Shown: positions 44,532-51,852 of the stretch, in pieces
Numbering within the stretch: position 1 is the stretch's first letter
Layout: each line of letters opens with the position of its first letter
Assembly (NCBI RefSeq): GCF_001653715.1
Contig: NZ_LWHQ01000005.1
Location: 16,935 to 80,934, forward strand
Source: Methylobacterium platani
GTDB taxonomy: Bacteria > Pseudomonadota > Alphaproteobacteria > Rhizobiales > Beijerinckiaceae
Length of the DNA: 64,000 nucleotides
Direction: 5' to 3'
Notes under the pieces: generated by a model
The model's database searches: none
Seen by the model: the letters and a program-made list of their open reading frames with translations, nothing else
Told to the model about the DNA's origin: nothing
Program-made: the position numbers and the translations under genes

Positions 44532-44908
44532 CGGTGATCCATCCACCGCGAGCGATAGACCTGGATCCGGCCTCGTGACGGTGCTCGCTCCCGGCCGAAC
44601 CGCTCCACGCAGGCGGTGTGAAGCGCCGCGATCGTCTCCCGCCCGCGGAACCGCTCCCGGAGGAAGTCGGATACTTCACCGTCCCGTTCGATCGTGGATA
44701 GCCCACGCGTCTCGGCGCGGCGCACCCGCGGGCGCGGCGCGGGAGTGCCCTGCATGCGAGCCGCAAGGAGGACGCGATAGTCCGCCGCATCGATCAGGAC
44801 GACGATGCGGCCGTCGAGCCGCGCGAAGGCCGGCAGTGCGCGTGCGGGCTCCCCCAGCAGGCCGGAGGGAAGCTCGATGGGCGAGAGATCGTCGGGTTCA
44901 TCGCTCAT
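44528..44908 (-). CDS. small element protein with putative DNA-binding C-terminus
   Basis: 126 residues. The N-terminal part includes LDGRIVVLIDAADYRVLLAA and the C-terminal part GEVSDFLRERFRGRETIAAL, CVERFGRERAPSRGRIQVY, shared with the downstream paralogue. ATG at 44908 has GAAGGG upstream; a TTG five codons earlier is less likely. Similar paired genes are found near the ends of alphaproteobacterial Mu-like prophages, but I cannot name the family. Confidence 0.68.
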   Translation of the reverse strand: MSDEPDDLSPIELPSGLLGEPARALPAFARLDGRIVVLIDAADYRVLLAARMQGTPAPRPRVRRAETRGLSTIERDGEVSDFLRERFRGRETIAALHTACVERFGRERAPSRGRIQVYRSRWMDHR

Positions 44909-44937
44909 TGAAGCGCCCTTCAAGCTGCCCCGTAGTG

Positions 44938-45903
44938 CTACGCCACGGCGTTCTGAATGAGGAAACCGGCATCCGGGGCGGTGATGACCTCCCTCACCCG
45001 CTCGCCGACACGCACGACCAATCCGCCGTCGAGACCAATGTTCTTGTCCTCATAGCTTCCCGCCACCCGCGTTCCGTACTGCGCCGTCATCCCGAAGGTC
45101 GCGGATTGTTCCGGGCGGGCGCTCGGGTTGATGTAGGTGAGAGAGATCGATTTGCCCCAAACCCGGCTGAGGGACGGCGCCTGGCCGCGGCGGGACGTGT
45201 TGATGAACGCCTCGCCGATATTGAGCTTCTTCAGGCCTTCGCCCGCAAATAGCTCCACGAACTCGGCGGGCGAGATGATACCCTTGCTCGTCACGTTGCC
45301 TTTGACCGCATTGACCAGTTGAGGATGCGAGGAGATACCGCTCCAGGCCTCTCGGCCCATCGTGACCGTGTTCGGGCGGAACACCAGCGTGGAGTTGAAC
45401 GCCGCCTTCAGCGTGCCGATGATGTCGCTTGCCGGATCGCTGAACCGGTCGCTCCCGGAGAGTGCAAGACGCTTGTCGGGCGCATAGTTGGCCGGGTTCT
45501 GGACCATGGTCGCAACCCGCACCTCCCGGTCGATCAGGATCAGGTCGGTAAGCAGGGTGGTTGCGGTATCGACGGGATCGAACGTTCCGAGCCCTCGCGT
45601 CCGCATAGCCTTGGCATCATCGATATCCGACTGGGGAATACTGTCCTCCAAGCCATAATCCTTCGTCTCGCTGGTACGCTCCTCACCGTTGAACTCGACA
45701 CGCTCCAGGCGCCCACGCCGGCCCACTTCGGTGTTTGGGACGGTGAATGCCTGATGGATCGGAAGAAACGTCCAAGAGAACTTCGAGGCTCCGACCGGGA
45801 CACGGGGCAGAACGTCGTCCGCGATGTAGCTGAGACGGTCGTTGCGGTAGCCGATGGAAATGGCTGTTTGAACAGGGTCGACCTGGAAGGGACGGTTGGC
45901 CAT
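44938..45903 (-). CDS. phage major capsid protein
   Basis: 321 residues resembling major capsid proteins of transposable phages: an N-terminal segment with NRPFQVDPVQTAISIGYRND and ADDVLPRVPVGASKFSWTFL, FVNRPNTVTMGRE-like core (VFRPNTVTMGREAW), and a C-terminal domain with GTRVAGSYEDKNIGLDGGLV. It directly follows the gpI-like protease/scaffold gene, the normal Mu order I-T. Many hundreds of copies would form the head shell. Confidence 0.83.
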   Translation of the reverse strand: MANRPFQVDPVQTAISIGYRNDRLSYIADDVLPRVPVGASKFSWTFLPIHQAFTVPNTEVGRRGRLERVEFNGEERTSETKDYGLEDSIPQSDIDDAKAMRTRGLGTFDPVDTATTLLTDLILIDREVRVATMVQNPANYAPDKRLALSGSDRFSDPASDIIGTLKAAFNSTLVFRPNTVTMGREAWSGISSHPQLVNAVKGNVTSKGIISPAEFVELFAGEGLKKLNIGEAFINTSRRGQAPSLSRVWGKSISLTYINPSARPEQSATFGMTAQYGTRVAGSYEDKNIGLDGGLVVRVGERVREVITAPDAGFLIQNAVA

Positions 45904-45944
45904 CGATTTGGTCTCTCAATAGTGGGGAGAAGAAGAGGGGATGC

Positions 45945-46952
45945 TCACCGCCCGAGGGACGGATTACTGGTGAGGGCTCGCACTGCCTCGGCGTGGGTGA
46001 GCGCCAGCCCGGCCGCTGCCTGCGCCTCGCGGTAGCGGGCAGCTCGGGCCGCCAGCATCTCGGGTGTCTCCAAAGCATTGCCGGTGTCGGGCCGGCGCTG
46101 ATCCAGGCCGGAAGGCTGAAACATCGGCGTTGTATTGGCGAACAGCGTCGCGACGTGCGTAAAGCCGGCTTCGGTCTGGCAGAGCGCTTCGTACTGCGCT
46201 CTCTGCGCCGGGGTGATCTTGAACGCCCGCAAGGCGCCTTCGATCAACTCCCCGACCTTGCGCTTGCGGTCGGTGCTGCGCAGCTCGGCGATGGTGCCGT
46301 TGGCCGCGTTCAGCGTTGCGACGGCATCGTTGAACAGCCCGATCGGCACGAAGGCGGCGCGCAGCTCGCCGATTGCCGCGAGGCAGGCGGCATCGTCGGC
46401 TATGGCGTCGAGGCCCAGGGCCTGGCGGACGGTGGCGGGAGCCTCGCCCGGCCCACCCGGGAGGGCACTGGCGAGGGCCGGCATGTTGAGGGCCGGTGCC
46501 GCCACCAGGGACACGGAATGTATCCACGTCGCCTCGCCGGCCTCCGTGTGATGGAAGGTCGGGCTCACGTAGCGGTGCGTCCTCGCCGCCAGCGTCGCCT
46601 TGCCAGCCGGCAGCCACTCGACGCGGGCGTAGGTCCCGTCCGGCTGCGCCTTCAGCTCCTTCACCCAGCCGATGGCGTCGGCCTTCTCGCCCTTGGTCGC
46701 CCTGAGCGCCAGGGCATGATCGATGTCGGTCGCGAGATCGATCGCATCAGCCTTGAAGCGCGCTACCAGCTTTTCCGGATCGAAGAGATAGACCCTGCCG
46801 TCACGGGTGTCCGCGGTGCCGCGCGGCGTGATCTTGATCCACTCCGGCGCCGCGCCGGCCGCGCCGGCTGGAACCTCGCTGGCGAGCAAAGCCGTCGAAA
46901 CATTGAAGGCTGGCAGGGCGGGAGGTGTAGTGTGGAAATTTGATATTGACAT
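45945..46952 (-). CDS. Mu gpI-like prohead protease and scaffold
   Basis: 335 residues. The N-terminal protease domain shows the Mu-I family pattern: PEWIKITPRGTADTRDGRVY, DIDHALALRATKGEKADAIG, WVKELKAQPDGTYARVEWLP, YVSPTFHHTEAG and SVSLVAAPALNMPALA. The C-terminal third is helical, as in scaffold domains (ETPEMLAARAARYREAQAAA). ATG at 46952 is preferred over a longer frame. Works with the capsid gene immediately downstream. Confidence 0.88.
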   Translation of the reverse strand: MSISNFHTTPPALPAFNVSTALLASEVPAGAAGAAPEWIKITPRGTADTRDGRVYLFDPEKLVARFKADAIDLATDIDHALALRATKGEKADAIGWVKELKAQPDGTYARVEWLPAGKATLAARTHRYVSPTFHHTEAGEATWIHSVSLVAAPALNMPALASALPGGPGEAPATVRQALGLDAIADDAACLAAIGELRAAFVPIGLFNDAVATLNAANGTIAELRSTDRKRKVGELIEGALRAFKITPAQRAQYEALCQTEAGFTHVATLFANTTPMFQPSGLDQRRPDTGNALETPEMLAARAARYREAQAAAGLALTHAEAVRALTSNPSLGR

Positions 46953-46993
46953 TGGACGCTCAGCTTTTTGTGGAGAACAGAGGATCGGACAGG

Positions 46994-48013
46994 TCAATCG
47001 ACAACCCTTGTCTCAACAGTCGTAGTCCAGCCGACAGTCGGGACGATCTCGTGGGTGACGCACTCAGCCTCCCACGTTGTTTCGTCGATCGGTGTCCCGA
47101 ACCCGCTGCACGCCACCCGAGCCCCTGCCGTGGCCGCCGGGTCGCCGACCTTCGTGAAGAGGCCTTGACCCGTGGCGCCGGCCAGCTCGACCGCTGCGGC
47201 GGCGGCGGCCCGTTTGGCGCCGTCCGATCCCGAGAACGGGTGCGGCAGCGCGTCGGCCGCGCCTTGCTTGCCGGACGACTGCTTTTCCTGCTCCAGGGTG
47301 CCCTTATCGGTATCAAGATAACTTGCCGAAACCTCTTGATATTCGTATTTCGGCTCGCGCTCGACATCGAAGCTATAGTTTTCATCGAACTGCATTTGGA
47401 TGACCGGCAAGTCCTGGCCGGACACCGATTGCAGCGATCCGCGCTTCAGGATCAGGATCTTGCCGTCCATCGGCTTCACGACGGCGCCGACGTTCTCCGC
47501 AATCCCCATGGCGAAATCGAGCGCGGTCTCGCGCCAGCGCAGGGCGTAGCCGTCGGGTACGGGGATGCTGGCGATGTCGGGGTGGATGAGCACCCGGGAG
47601 CCGCTCGACTTGAACAGGCTGTTGAACATGTCGCCCAACGTCGAGTGGCCGTTCTCCTTGTCGAAGTGCTGACTATCAACTTTCTTGAGATCGTCGTTGA
47701 AGTCGGCCGCTCGGCAGATCAGGTGGAGTTGCTGCCCCTGCTTGGGCTCGCCGAAGATGTGAACGCGCTGGAAGGTGTACCGGCCGAACAGCGCCATGCC
47801 CTGCGCCGACCATCCAGCCTGGACCGTGTAGGGCGTGCCCTGCGGCGGGATTTCCATGTAGGGCTTCTTGCGCGTGAACCGGAAGATTGCCTCGTCGCTC
47901 TCGCCATCGAGCCGATCGATGAGCCGCACGCCGATGAGCTTGCTGCCCCATGTCGTGAGCATGTCGTCGCTGCCGGGGCCGATGACCCGGAGGTGCGGTG
48001 TGCGATAGGTCAT
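46994..48013 (-). CDS. phage late control gene D (baseplate hub) protein
   Basis: 339 residues of the GPD family: KLIGVRLIDRLDGESDEAIF, FGRYTFQRVHIFGEPKQGQQ, LGDMFNSLFKSSGSRVLIHP, GYALRWRETALDFAMGIAEN and YEYQEVSASYLDTDKGTLEQ. In complete phages this is the tail hub. Here no sheath, tube or baseplate partners are present, and it lies beside the capsid module, which is not its normal place. ATG at 48013 overlaps the stop of the HTH gene upstream. Confidence 0.85.
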   Translation of the reverse strand: MTYRTPHLRVIGPGSDDMLTTWGSKLIGVRLIDRLDGESDEAIFRFTRKKPYMEIPPQGTPYTVQAGWSAQGMALFGRYTFQRVHIFGEPKQGQQLHLICRAADFNDDLKKVDSQHFDKENGHSTLGDMFNSLFKSSGSRVLIHPDIASIPVPDGYALRWRETALDFAMGIAENVGAVVKPMDGKILILKRGSLQSVSGQDLPVIQMQFDENYSFDVEREPKYEYQEVSASYLDTDKGTLEQEKQSSGKQGAADALPHPFSGSDGAKRAAAAAAVELAGATGQGLFTKVGDPAATAGARVACSGFGTPIDETTWEAECVTHEIVPTVGWTTTVETRVVD

Positions 48014-48540
48014 GTTTCGCTCCGGGTTGATGGTGACCGCATGGTCGGCGAACGGTCGTTGGTCTCGCCCGCATCGGGGGAGTGCTGCTTGCCTGGGCCG
48101 AAGGCCTTGATGTCGATCGTCGAGATGGATGCTGGCTTTTCGGCGCGTAGCTTCGCGCGGTGGGCATGCACCGCACGGCTGGAAATCTTCGCCTCGCGGA
48201 CGATGTCCGATGTGCTGGCGCCCGACAGCAATAGGCGACGGATCAATGCGGCGCGTTCGCGTTGCAGGCGCTGATGCTCCGTCTCGGAACATGACGGGAA
48301 GATCGTTGCACGCAAAGGCAAGTCCTTCGCCCGCAGGAGCGCGACGAGTTCTTGCGCAACCTTGGCGCCGAGCGCTTGGCGAAACGGGTGAGTATCCCTG
48401 GCCAGCGCAGTCGCGCCGAACCGCACGCACCGCCCGGCGCAAGCCTCCCCGACACAGCGCGCGATGTCTGCCCCACGAAGCTCCGCAATGGCGTACAGGA
48501 TCTTGCGACCTGCGCTTGCCATCAAACCATCCTCAGACAT
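48010..48540 (-). CDS. HTH protein, possible late regulator
   Basis: 176 residues. A cysteine cluster (CVGEACAGRC) near residue 29 could bind zinc. The C-terminal half has a helix-turn-helix (RRLLLSGASTSDIVREAKIS, SRAVHAHRAKL). Overall layout matches the next gene, at 48607: a GA-K-x-ELV-L segment, a poorly conserved loop, then the HTH. Overlaps the gpD-like gene by ATGA, so it heads the virion-gene operon and may control it. Confidence 0.65.
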   Translation of the reverse strand: MSEDGLMASAGRKILYAIAELRGADIARCVGEACAGRCVRFGATALARDTHPFRQALGAKVAQELVALLRAKDLPLRATIFPSCSETEHQRLQRERAALIRRLLLSGASTSDIVREAKISSRAVHAHRAKLRAEKPASISTIDIKAFGPGKQHSPDAGETNDRSPTMRSPSTRSET

Positions 48541-48592
48541 GCGATCAGTCGATAAGTTGACTGTCGCACGTGAGGAAGAGCTTCAGCACGGC

Positions 48593-48602
48593 GAAGCGCT
48601 TC
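48593..48602. promoter_or_regulatory. GAAGCGCTTC palindrome, site 1
   Basis: Perfect 10-base palindrome just beyond the start of the 48540 gene (in its promoter region). The same 10-mer occurs twice at 49196 and 49214. Confidence 0.5.
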
Positions 48603-48606
48603 TCCG

Positions 48607-49116
48607 CTATTTGGGTCTGTCCGATTTGCAGCGCCCGTTTCCAGAGCGGCGCGCATCCTCTTCGGAGAGGGTACCTTCGTCGATAAGTTGGCGGCGTAGC
48701 TGTTGAACTCGACGCCGCGTGATCCCTAATTTCATGGCCGTATCTGTTGTATTAATGCCGTTCTTCGAGCTCTCTATGATCCCTTGTCTGATCATGCGCC
48801 TGCGAATTTCGGCCGCGCCCGTTTCTGCCAAGGGGACGTCAATTTCGCAACCATACGGCTCATCTGCATTCAGCCGGCGGACAAGCTCTATGCCCTTATC
48901 CGCTCCCAGCGCCCGACAGAAGATGTTGCCCCGGGTCGGGGTCCGCGGAATAAAAACCCTCCGGCCGGCGATGGCGGCAATAACGACCGGAAGGTCTGCG
49001 GGATCTGCGATGCGTTCAAGGTGGCGGAGCAAGGCCCTTCCGTCCGGCTCCCTATTCCGCCTCGCCCACTCCTCTCCAGACTTGCGCGACGACGCGCGGA
49101 CCTTGGCGTCCGTCAT
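48607..49116 (-). CDS. HTH protein, possible late regulator (paralogue)
   Basis: 169 residues. The core GADKGIELVRRLNADEPYGC precedes a C-terminal helix-turn-helix (GINTTDTAMKLGITRRRVQQLRRQL). Shares architecture with the 48010 gene. ATG at 49116. Twin GAAGCGCTTC sites lie 80-110 bases upstream, so it may be autoregulated. Comparable in role to Mor/C of Mu by position only; no sequence match to Mor is claimed. Confidence 0.65.
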   Translation of the reverse strand: MTDAKVRASSRKSGEEWARRNREPDGRALLRHLERIADPADLPVVIAAIAGRRVFIPRTPTRGNIFCRALGADKGIELVRRLNADEPYGCEIDVPLAETGAAEIRRRMIRQGIIESSKNGINTTDTAMKLGITRRRVQQLRRQLIDEGTLSEEDARRSGNGRCKSDRPK

Positions 49117-49505
49117 GATGCAGGGTGCCCGCTGATGCCGCGCGCGATCTGCGCGTCAGCGAAGCGTCCATGCGCCCCCGGGCCCCTTGTGCGGCGAAGC
49201 GCTTCGCCGTGGTGAAGCGCTTCATATCGGGGCATCGTCTGTCTCGCCCGCCCGTGAGGGCGAGCGAGGGCCGTGGGGACGCCACTTCCCCACGCCGACA
49301 TGCGACGGATGGCGAATGACTCGGCCGGACGTGAAGGTAAGGCGAGCGGCGGGGGCTTCGCAATCGGCAAGATCGGCGCCCCTCGAAAATTGGCCGTAGG
49401 CGGCCGAAGGGCGTCGGCGGCCACTCGGGGTGCGGAAATTTTTTGAAGATGGAATTGAAGCACCTGGGGCCATCTGCGGGGCATGTCAGGGACGAGGGTG
49501 AGCCG
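49117..49505. promoter_or_regulatory. divergent control region with twin GAAGCGCTTC sites
   Basis: 389 bases between divergent genes, with no supported gene. GAAGCGCTTC occurs at 49196-49205, extended to the 16-base palindrome GGCGAAGCGCTTCGCC (49194-49209), and at 49214-49223. Their centres are 18 bases apart. A third copy lies at 48593. This looks like a pair of operators for an HTH protein of the element. Confidence 0.55.
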
Positions 49506-49829
49506 ATGGCGAAGGACCAAGCTGCGGAAACCGATCTGTCGGTGCTCGCCCGCCGTCTCGGGCTGCCGGACGATGCCGACGAAGATGCGGTGGTCGCGGC
49601 CATCAATGCCCAGACCATCGGCCTGATCGAACACGCTCTCGGTTTGCGGGCCGGCGCCGGCAGGGACGGTATCATCGCCGAGATCGCGGCGCTTCAGGCC
49701 GATCGTGCTGCCTACATCCTGCACATGCTGGGGGATCTGGGCGGCAAGCGGAAAGCGATCCGCACTCTCCAGGTCAGGGAGATCATGAGCGACGCCCTGC
49801 GCGAGGCGCGCGACACGCTCGACCCCTGA
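49506..49829 (+). CDS. small element protein with gpI-tail-like motif
   Basis: 107 residues, helical. DLSVLARRLGLPDDADEDAV resembles the short repeat that often ends Mu gpI-like scaffold proteins. The rest (LQVREIMSDALREARDTL) is helical. Transcribed opposite to most of the element. An ATG further upstream would add 21 residues; ATG at 49506 with GGTGAG is taken. Function unknown. Confidence 0.6.
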   Translation: MAKDQAAETDLSVLARRLGLPDDADEDAVVAAINAQTIGLIEHALGLRAGAGRDGIIAEIAALQADRAAYILHMLGDLGGKRKAIRTLQVREIMSDALREARDTLDP

Positions 49830-49837
49830 CGAACAAA

Positions 49838-49872
49838 GCCGGCCCTTATGGCTGCGGGCCGGTTGGCTCTTT
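49838..49872 (+). terminator. terminator after the 107-residue gene
   Basis: GCCGGCCC and GGGCCGGT around TTATGGCTGC, followed by TGGCTCTTT. It separates this gene from the HEPN-like gene. Confidence 0.7.
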
Positions 49873-49891
49873 GACATCGTCTATTTCACTC

Positions 49892-49934
49892 GGCAGTCAT
49901 CGTGCTCACCAACGAGGTTAGCACGATGACTGCC
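49892..49934 (+). promoter_or_regulatory. perfect 15-bp inverted repeat covering a start codon
   Basis: GGCAGTCATCGTGCT (49892-49906) and AGCACGATGACTGCC (49920-49934) with a 13-base centre; 3 more pairs can form inside. The ATG of the HEPN-like gene (49926) is in the right arm, so in RNA the start would be buried. As DNA it could be a strong operator. Confidence 0.75.
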
Positions 49935-50411
49935 AGCATTCCTGAGCATCTAGAGGCCGATCTACCCGAGGGGCTTCACGGCGACATAGATGCCGTTTTT
50001 CAAGGTTGGGCGTTGCTGGAGACTGCCCTCACGATCTGGCTGCTTCAGCTAATGAAAGTTGATGACGATGTCGGGCGCATAGTAGTGGATAGATTGGACG
50101 GTAAAACCAAGCTGATGATGATCAGAGATATATATTTGCATTTTGGAAATGAATATAGCGCCAAGACTGCGAAAAATCTCAGCGGACAAATGGAAAAATG
50201 GGTAGATATAAGGAATATATTAGCGCATAAGCCCAGACAAGGATTTGATCCTGAGACGAATCATATGTATTTCTGGACTGGTAAATATATTAGAAAATCA
50301 AGAGATCGGATGGAGATGATTGGTATTGATGCGGGAGATCTTAAGCGGTGTGCTGCGTTTGCGGCGAAGGATGCGAGAGATATTCTCTCACAGCTTCCTT
50401 CGAAATACTGA
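49926..50411 (+). CDS. HEPN-like protein (putative ribonuclease or toxin)
   Basis: 161 residues, helical, AT-rich codons unlike the host. RNILAH at residues 96-101 matches the HEPN catalytic pattern R-x4-H with a polar residue after Arg. Preceding helices (WALLETALTIWLLQLM and DRLDGKTKLMMIRDIYLHFG) fit a HEPN four-helix bundle. HEPN proteins are RNases in toxin-antitoxin and defence systems. An in-frame GTG at 49902 is an alternative start. No MNT nucleotidyltransferase partner is adjacent. The start lies in an inverted repeat. Confidence 0.6.
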   Translation: MTASIPEHLEADLPEGLHGDIDAVFQGWALLETALTIWLLQLMKVDDDVGRIVVDRLDGKTKLMMIRDIYLHFGNEYSAKTAKNLSGQMEKWVDIRNILAHKPRQGFDPETNHMYFWTGKYIRKSRDRMEMIGIDAGDLKRCAAFAAKDARDILSQLPSKY

Positions 50412-50760
50412 GCTGCTCATACCGTTTCGCAATGAGTCGGGACGTCGGACACCGGTGATCCAGCGATCTCGTGCGCTTGCAGGCCTCGTGCGTGGCAAGG
50501 GCGGCGGGAAGCAATTGAGCCTCGGCAGGCGGTCGCGAAGCGCTCGCCTGCTCCCGGCCAGGGGCCAACCGCACGAAGCGTTTGATTTCGACGTCACCCT
50601 AGTAGCCGAGGGGCACCTTCCCAGCCGCCTTGAAGGCGGCATCCGCGATATCGAGATGGCTTGGTTGCATCGCGGAAAGCGCATCCCATTTATTTAAGCT
50701 CTCATCGTTGATGATGTCCGCCAGGGTCCCGTGAGACTATGAGATGACAGCTTTTTATCA
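50412..50760. other. gap with a possible gene remnant
   Basis: No complete gene is supported in this 349-base stretch. See the remnant at 50599-50736. The remainder includes low-value open frames in both directions and TTTTTATCA near 50750, possibly part of a terminator of the ImmA gene. Confidence 0.4.
50599..50736 (-). pseudogene. possible 3' gene fragment
   Basis: A 45-codon reverse frame between stops reads like protein: TLADIINDESLNKWDALSAM, then QPSHLDIADAAFKAAGKVPL and GY-stop. It has no start codon and codon use differs from shadow frames. It may be the end of a deleted gene at a recombination point in the element. Family unknown. Confidence 0.35.
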
Positions 50761-51852
50761 TCAGCGTGCCTTACCGCCGCTGGCGACTAACCTTAGAGGA
50801 GGGCGCCTATTTTGCATAGGAAACCAAGTGCGAAGCTCATCGTTGAGTATACCTAGCATTTCAGCTAATTCATCTTCAGTGTAGCCTAGATCTTTCAAGT
50901 GCGCATCGATTGCAGCCTTCAGCGTCGACGGACGCTCCCTAAGGTGGTCTACGTCAATCGGCTCAATCTTGCGCCAGCCTCTTTTTGTAATTTCTACAAA
51001 AAAATATTTATACTGACGATCGCTCAGTTTTCCAATATCCCATGCTTTGTGGATTATTGATTGCATAGAAGTGCCCCAATGCATTTTAAGATCCATAAAT
51101 TTGGTAAGGCGCAGATCAAACAAATGATCAGAAATATCGATCGTCGGCATGAGGAATTCCGACGCAAAATGATTAGCTTGGATTTCCTGATCGGCATTGG
51201 GAATGGCGTGCATGACCAGATGCCCAAGCTCATGCGCTAGGCTGAAGCGTAGGCGATCTTTCGGAAGTGACGCATTGACAAATATTATTGGCGGCAAGCC
51301 GTCGCCGCCATGCTGGCAAAAGCCATCAATTAACGGTGTTCCAAATTCATACGGCACAACTATAATTCCTGAGTCTTCGATTAAAGTCGTAATATCTTTT
51401 ATAGGTCCACGTTGAATTCCCCATCTTTGACGAACCATGTTCGCGATTTGCTTGGCATCTCCATCGAATTGATCTATATCAATTGCTGGGGCAGGGGGAA
51501 TTACAGGCTCTAATTCAATATCTGTGAATATCTTTTTAATAGATAGGCGATAAAATTCTGATCTTGCATGGATAGCAACTTCGTCTTTTGCTGCTAGCGC
51601 CTTTCTGGCTCTATGAAAACTAACAGGCGGCTGCCTCAAATAAGAGGCATTGCTGAAAAAACTTTCTCTCACTTTCAAGGCGCATGCGAGTTCCGTGACC
51701 AACGCTTCAGATGGCTGTATGCGACCGCGCTCAATTTTGGACAGCTGTCCCTGGTTGATGCTTCCATTAAGAAGAGACACCAACTCATCTTGTCCGACCC
51801 GTCGAAGCTGACGGGCCAGAAAAAGCATATTGCCATTAAATGGCAGCGACAT
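50761..51852 (-). CDS. XRE-ImmA/IrrE metallopeptidase
   Basis: 363 residues: N-terminal XRE HTH (about 10-65, VSLLNGSINQGQLSKIERGR), then a ImmA/IrrE peptidase domain with HELGH at 207-211 and the DQEIQANHFASEFLMP segment that provides the third ligand. Such proteins cleave repressors or, fused to an HTH, act as self-contained stress or mobile-element regulators; related two-gene sets are predicted toxin-antitoxin or defence modules. AT-rich relative to host. It follows the 277-residue gene directly, so both form one operon. Confidence 0.85.
   Translation of the reverse strand: MSLPFNGNMLFLARQLRRVGQDELVSLLNGSINQGQLSKIERGRIQPSEALVTELACALKVRESFFSNASYLRQPPVSFHRARKALAAKDEVAIHARSEFYRLSIKKIFTDIELEPVIPPAPAIDIDQFDGDAKQIANMVRQRWGIQRGPIKDITTLIEDSGIIVVPYEFGTPLIDGFCQHGGDGLPPIIFVNASLPKDRLRFSLAHELGHLVMHAIPNADQEIQANHFASEFLMPTIDISDHLFDLRLTKFMDLKMHWGTSMQSIIHKAWDIGKLSDRQYKYFFVEITKRGWRKIEPIDVDHLRERPSTLKAAIDAHLKDLGYTEDELAEMLGILNDELRTWFPMQNRRPPLRLVASGGKAR

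Noticed and set aside
50320..50697. 125-codon plus-strand frame after the HEPN-like gene
   Set aside because: Overlaps the HEPN gene in another frame, has no ribosome-binding site, and its composition is shadow-like; the reverse-strand fragment at 50599 reads better.
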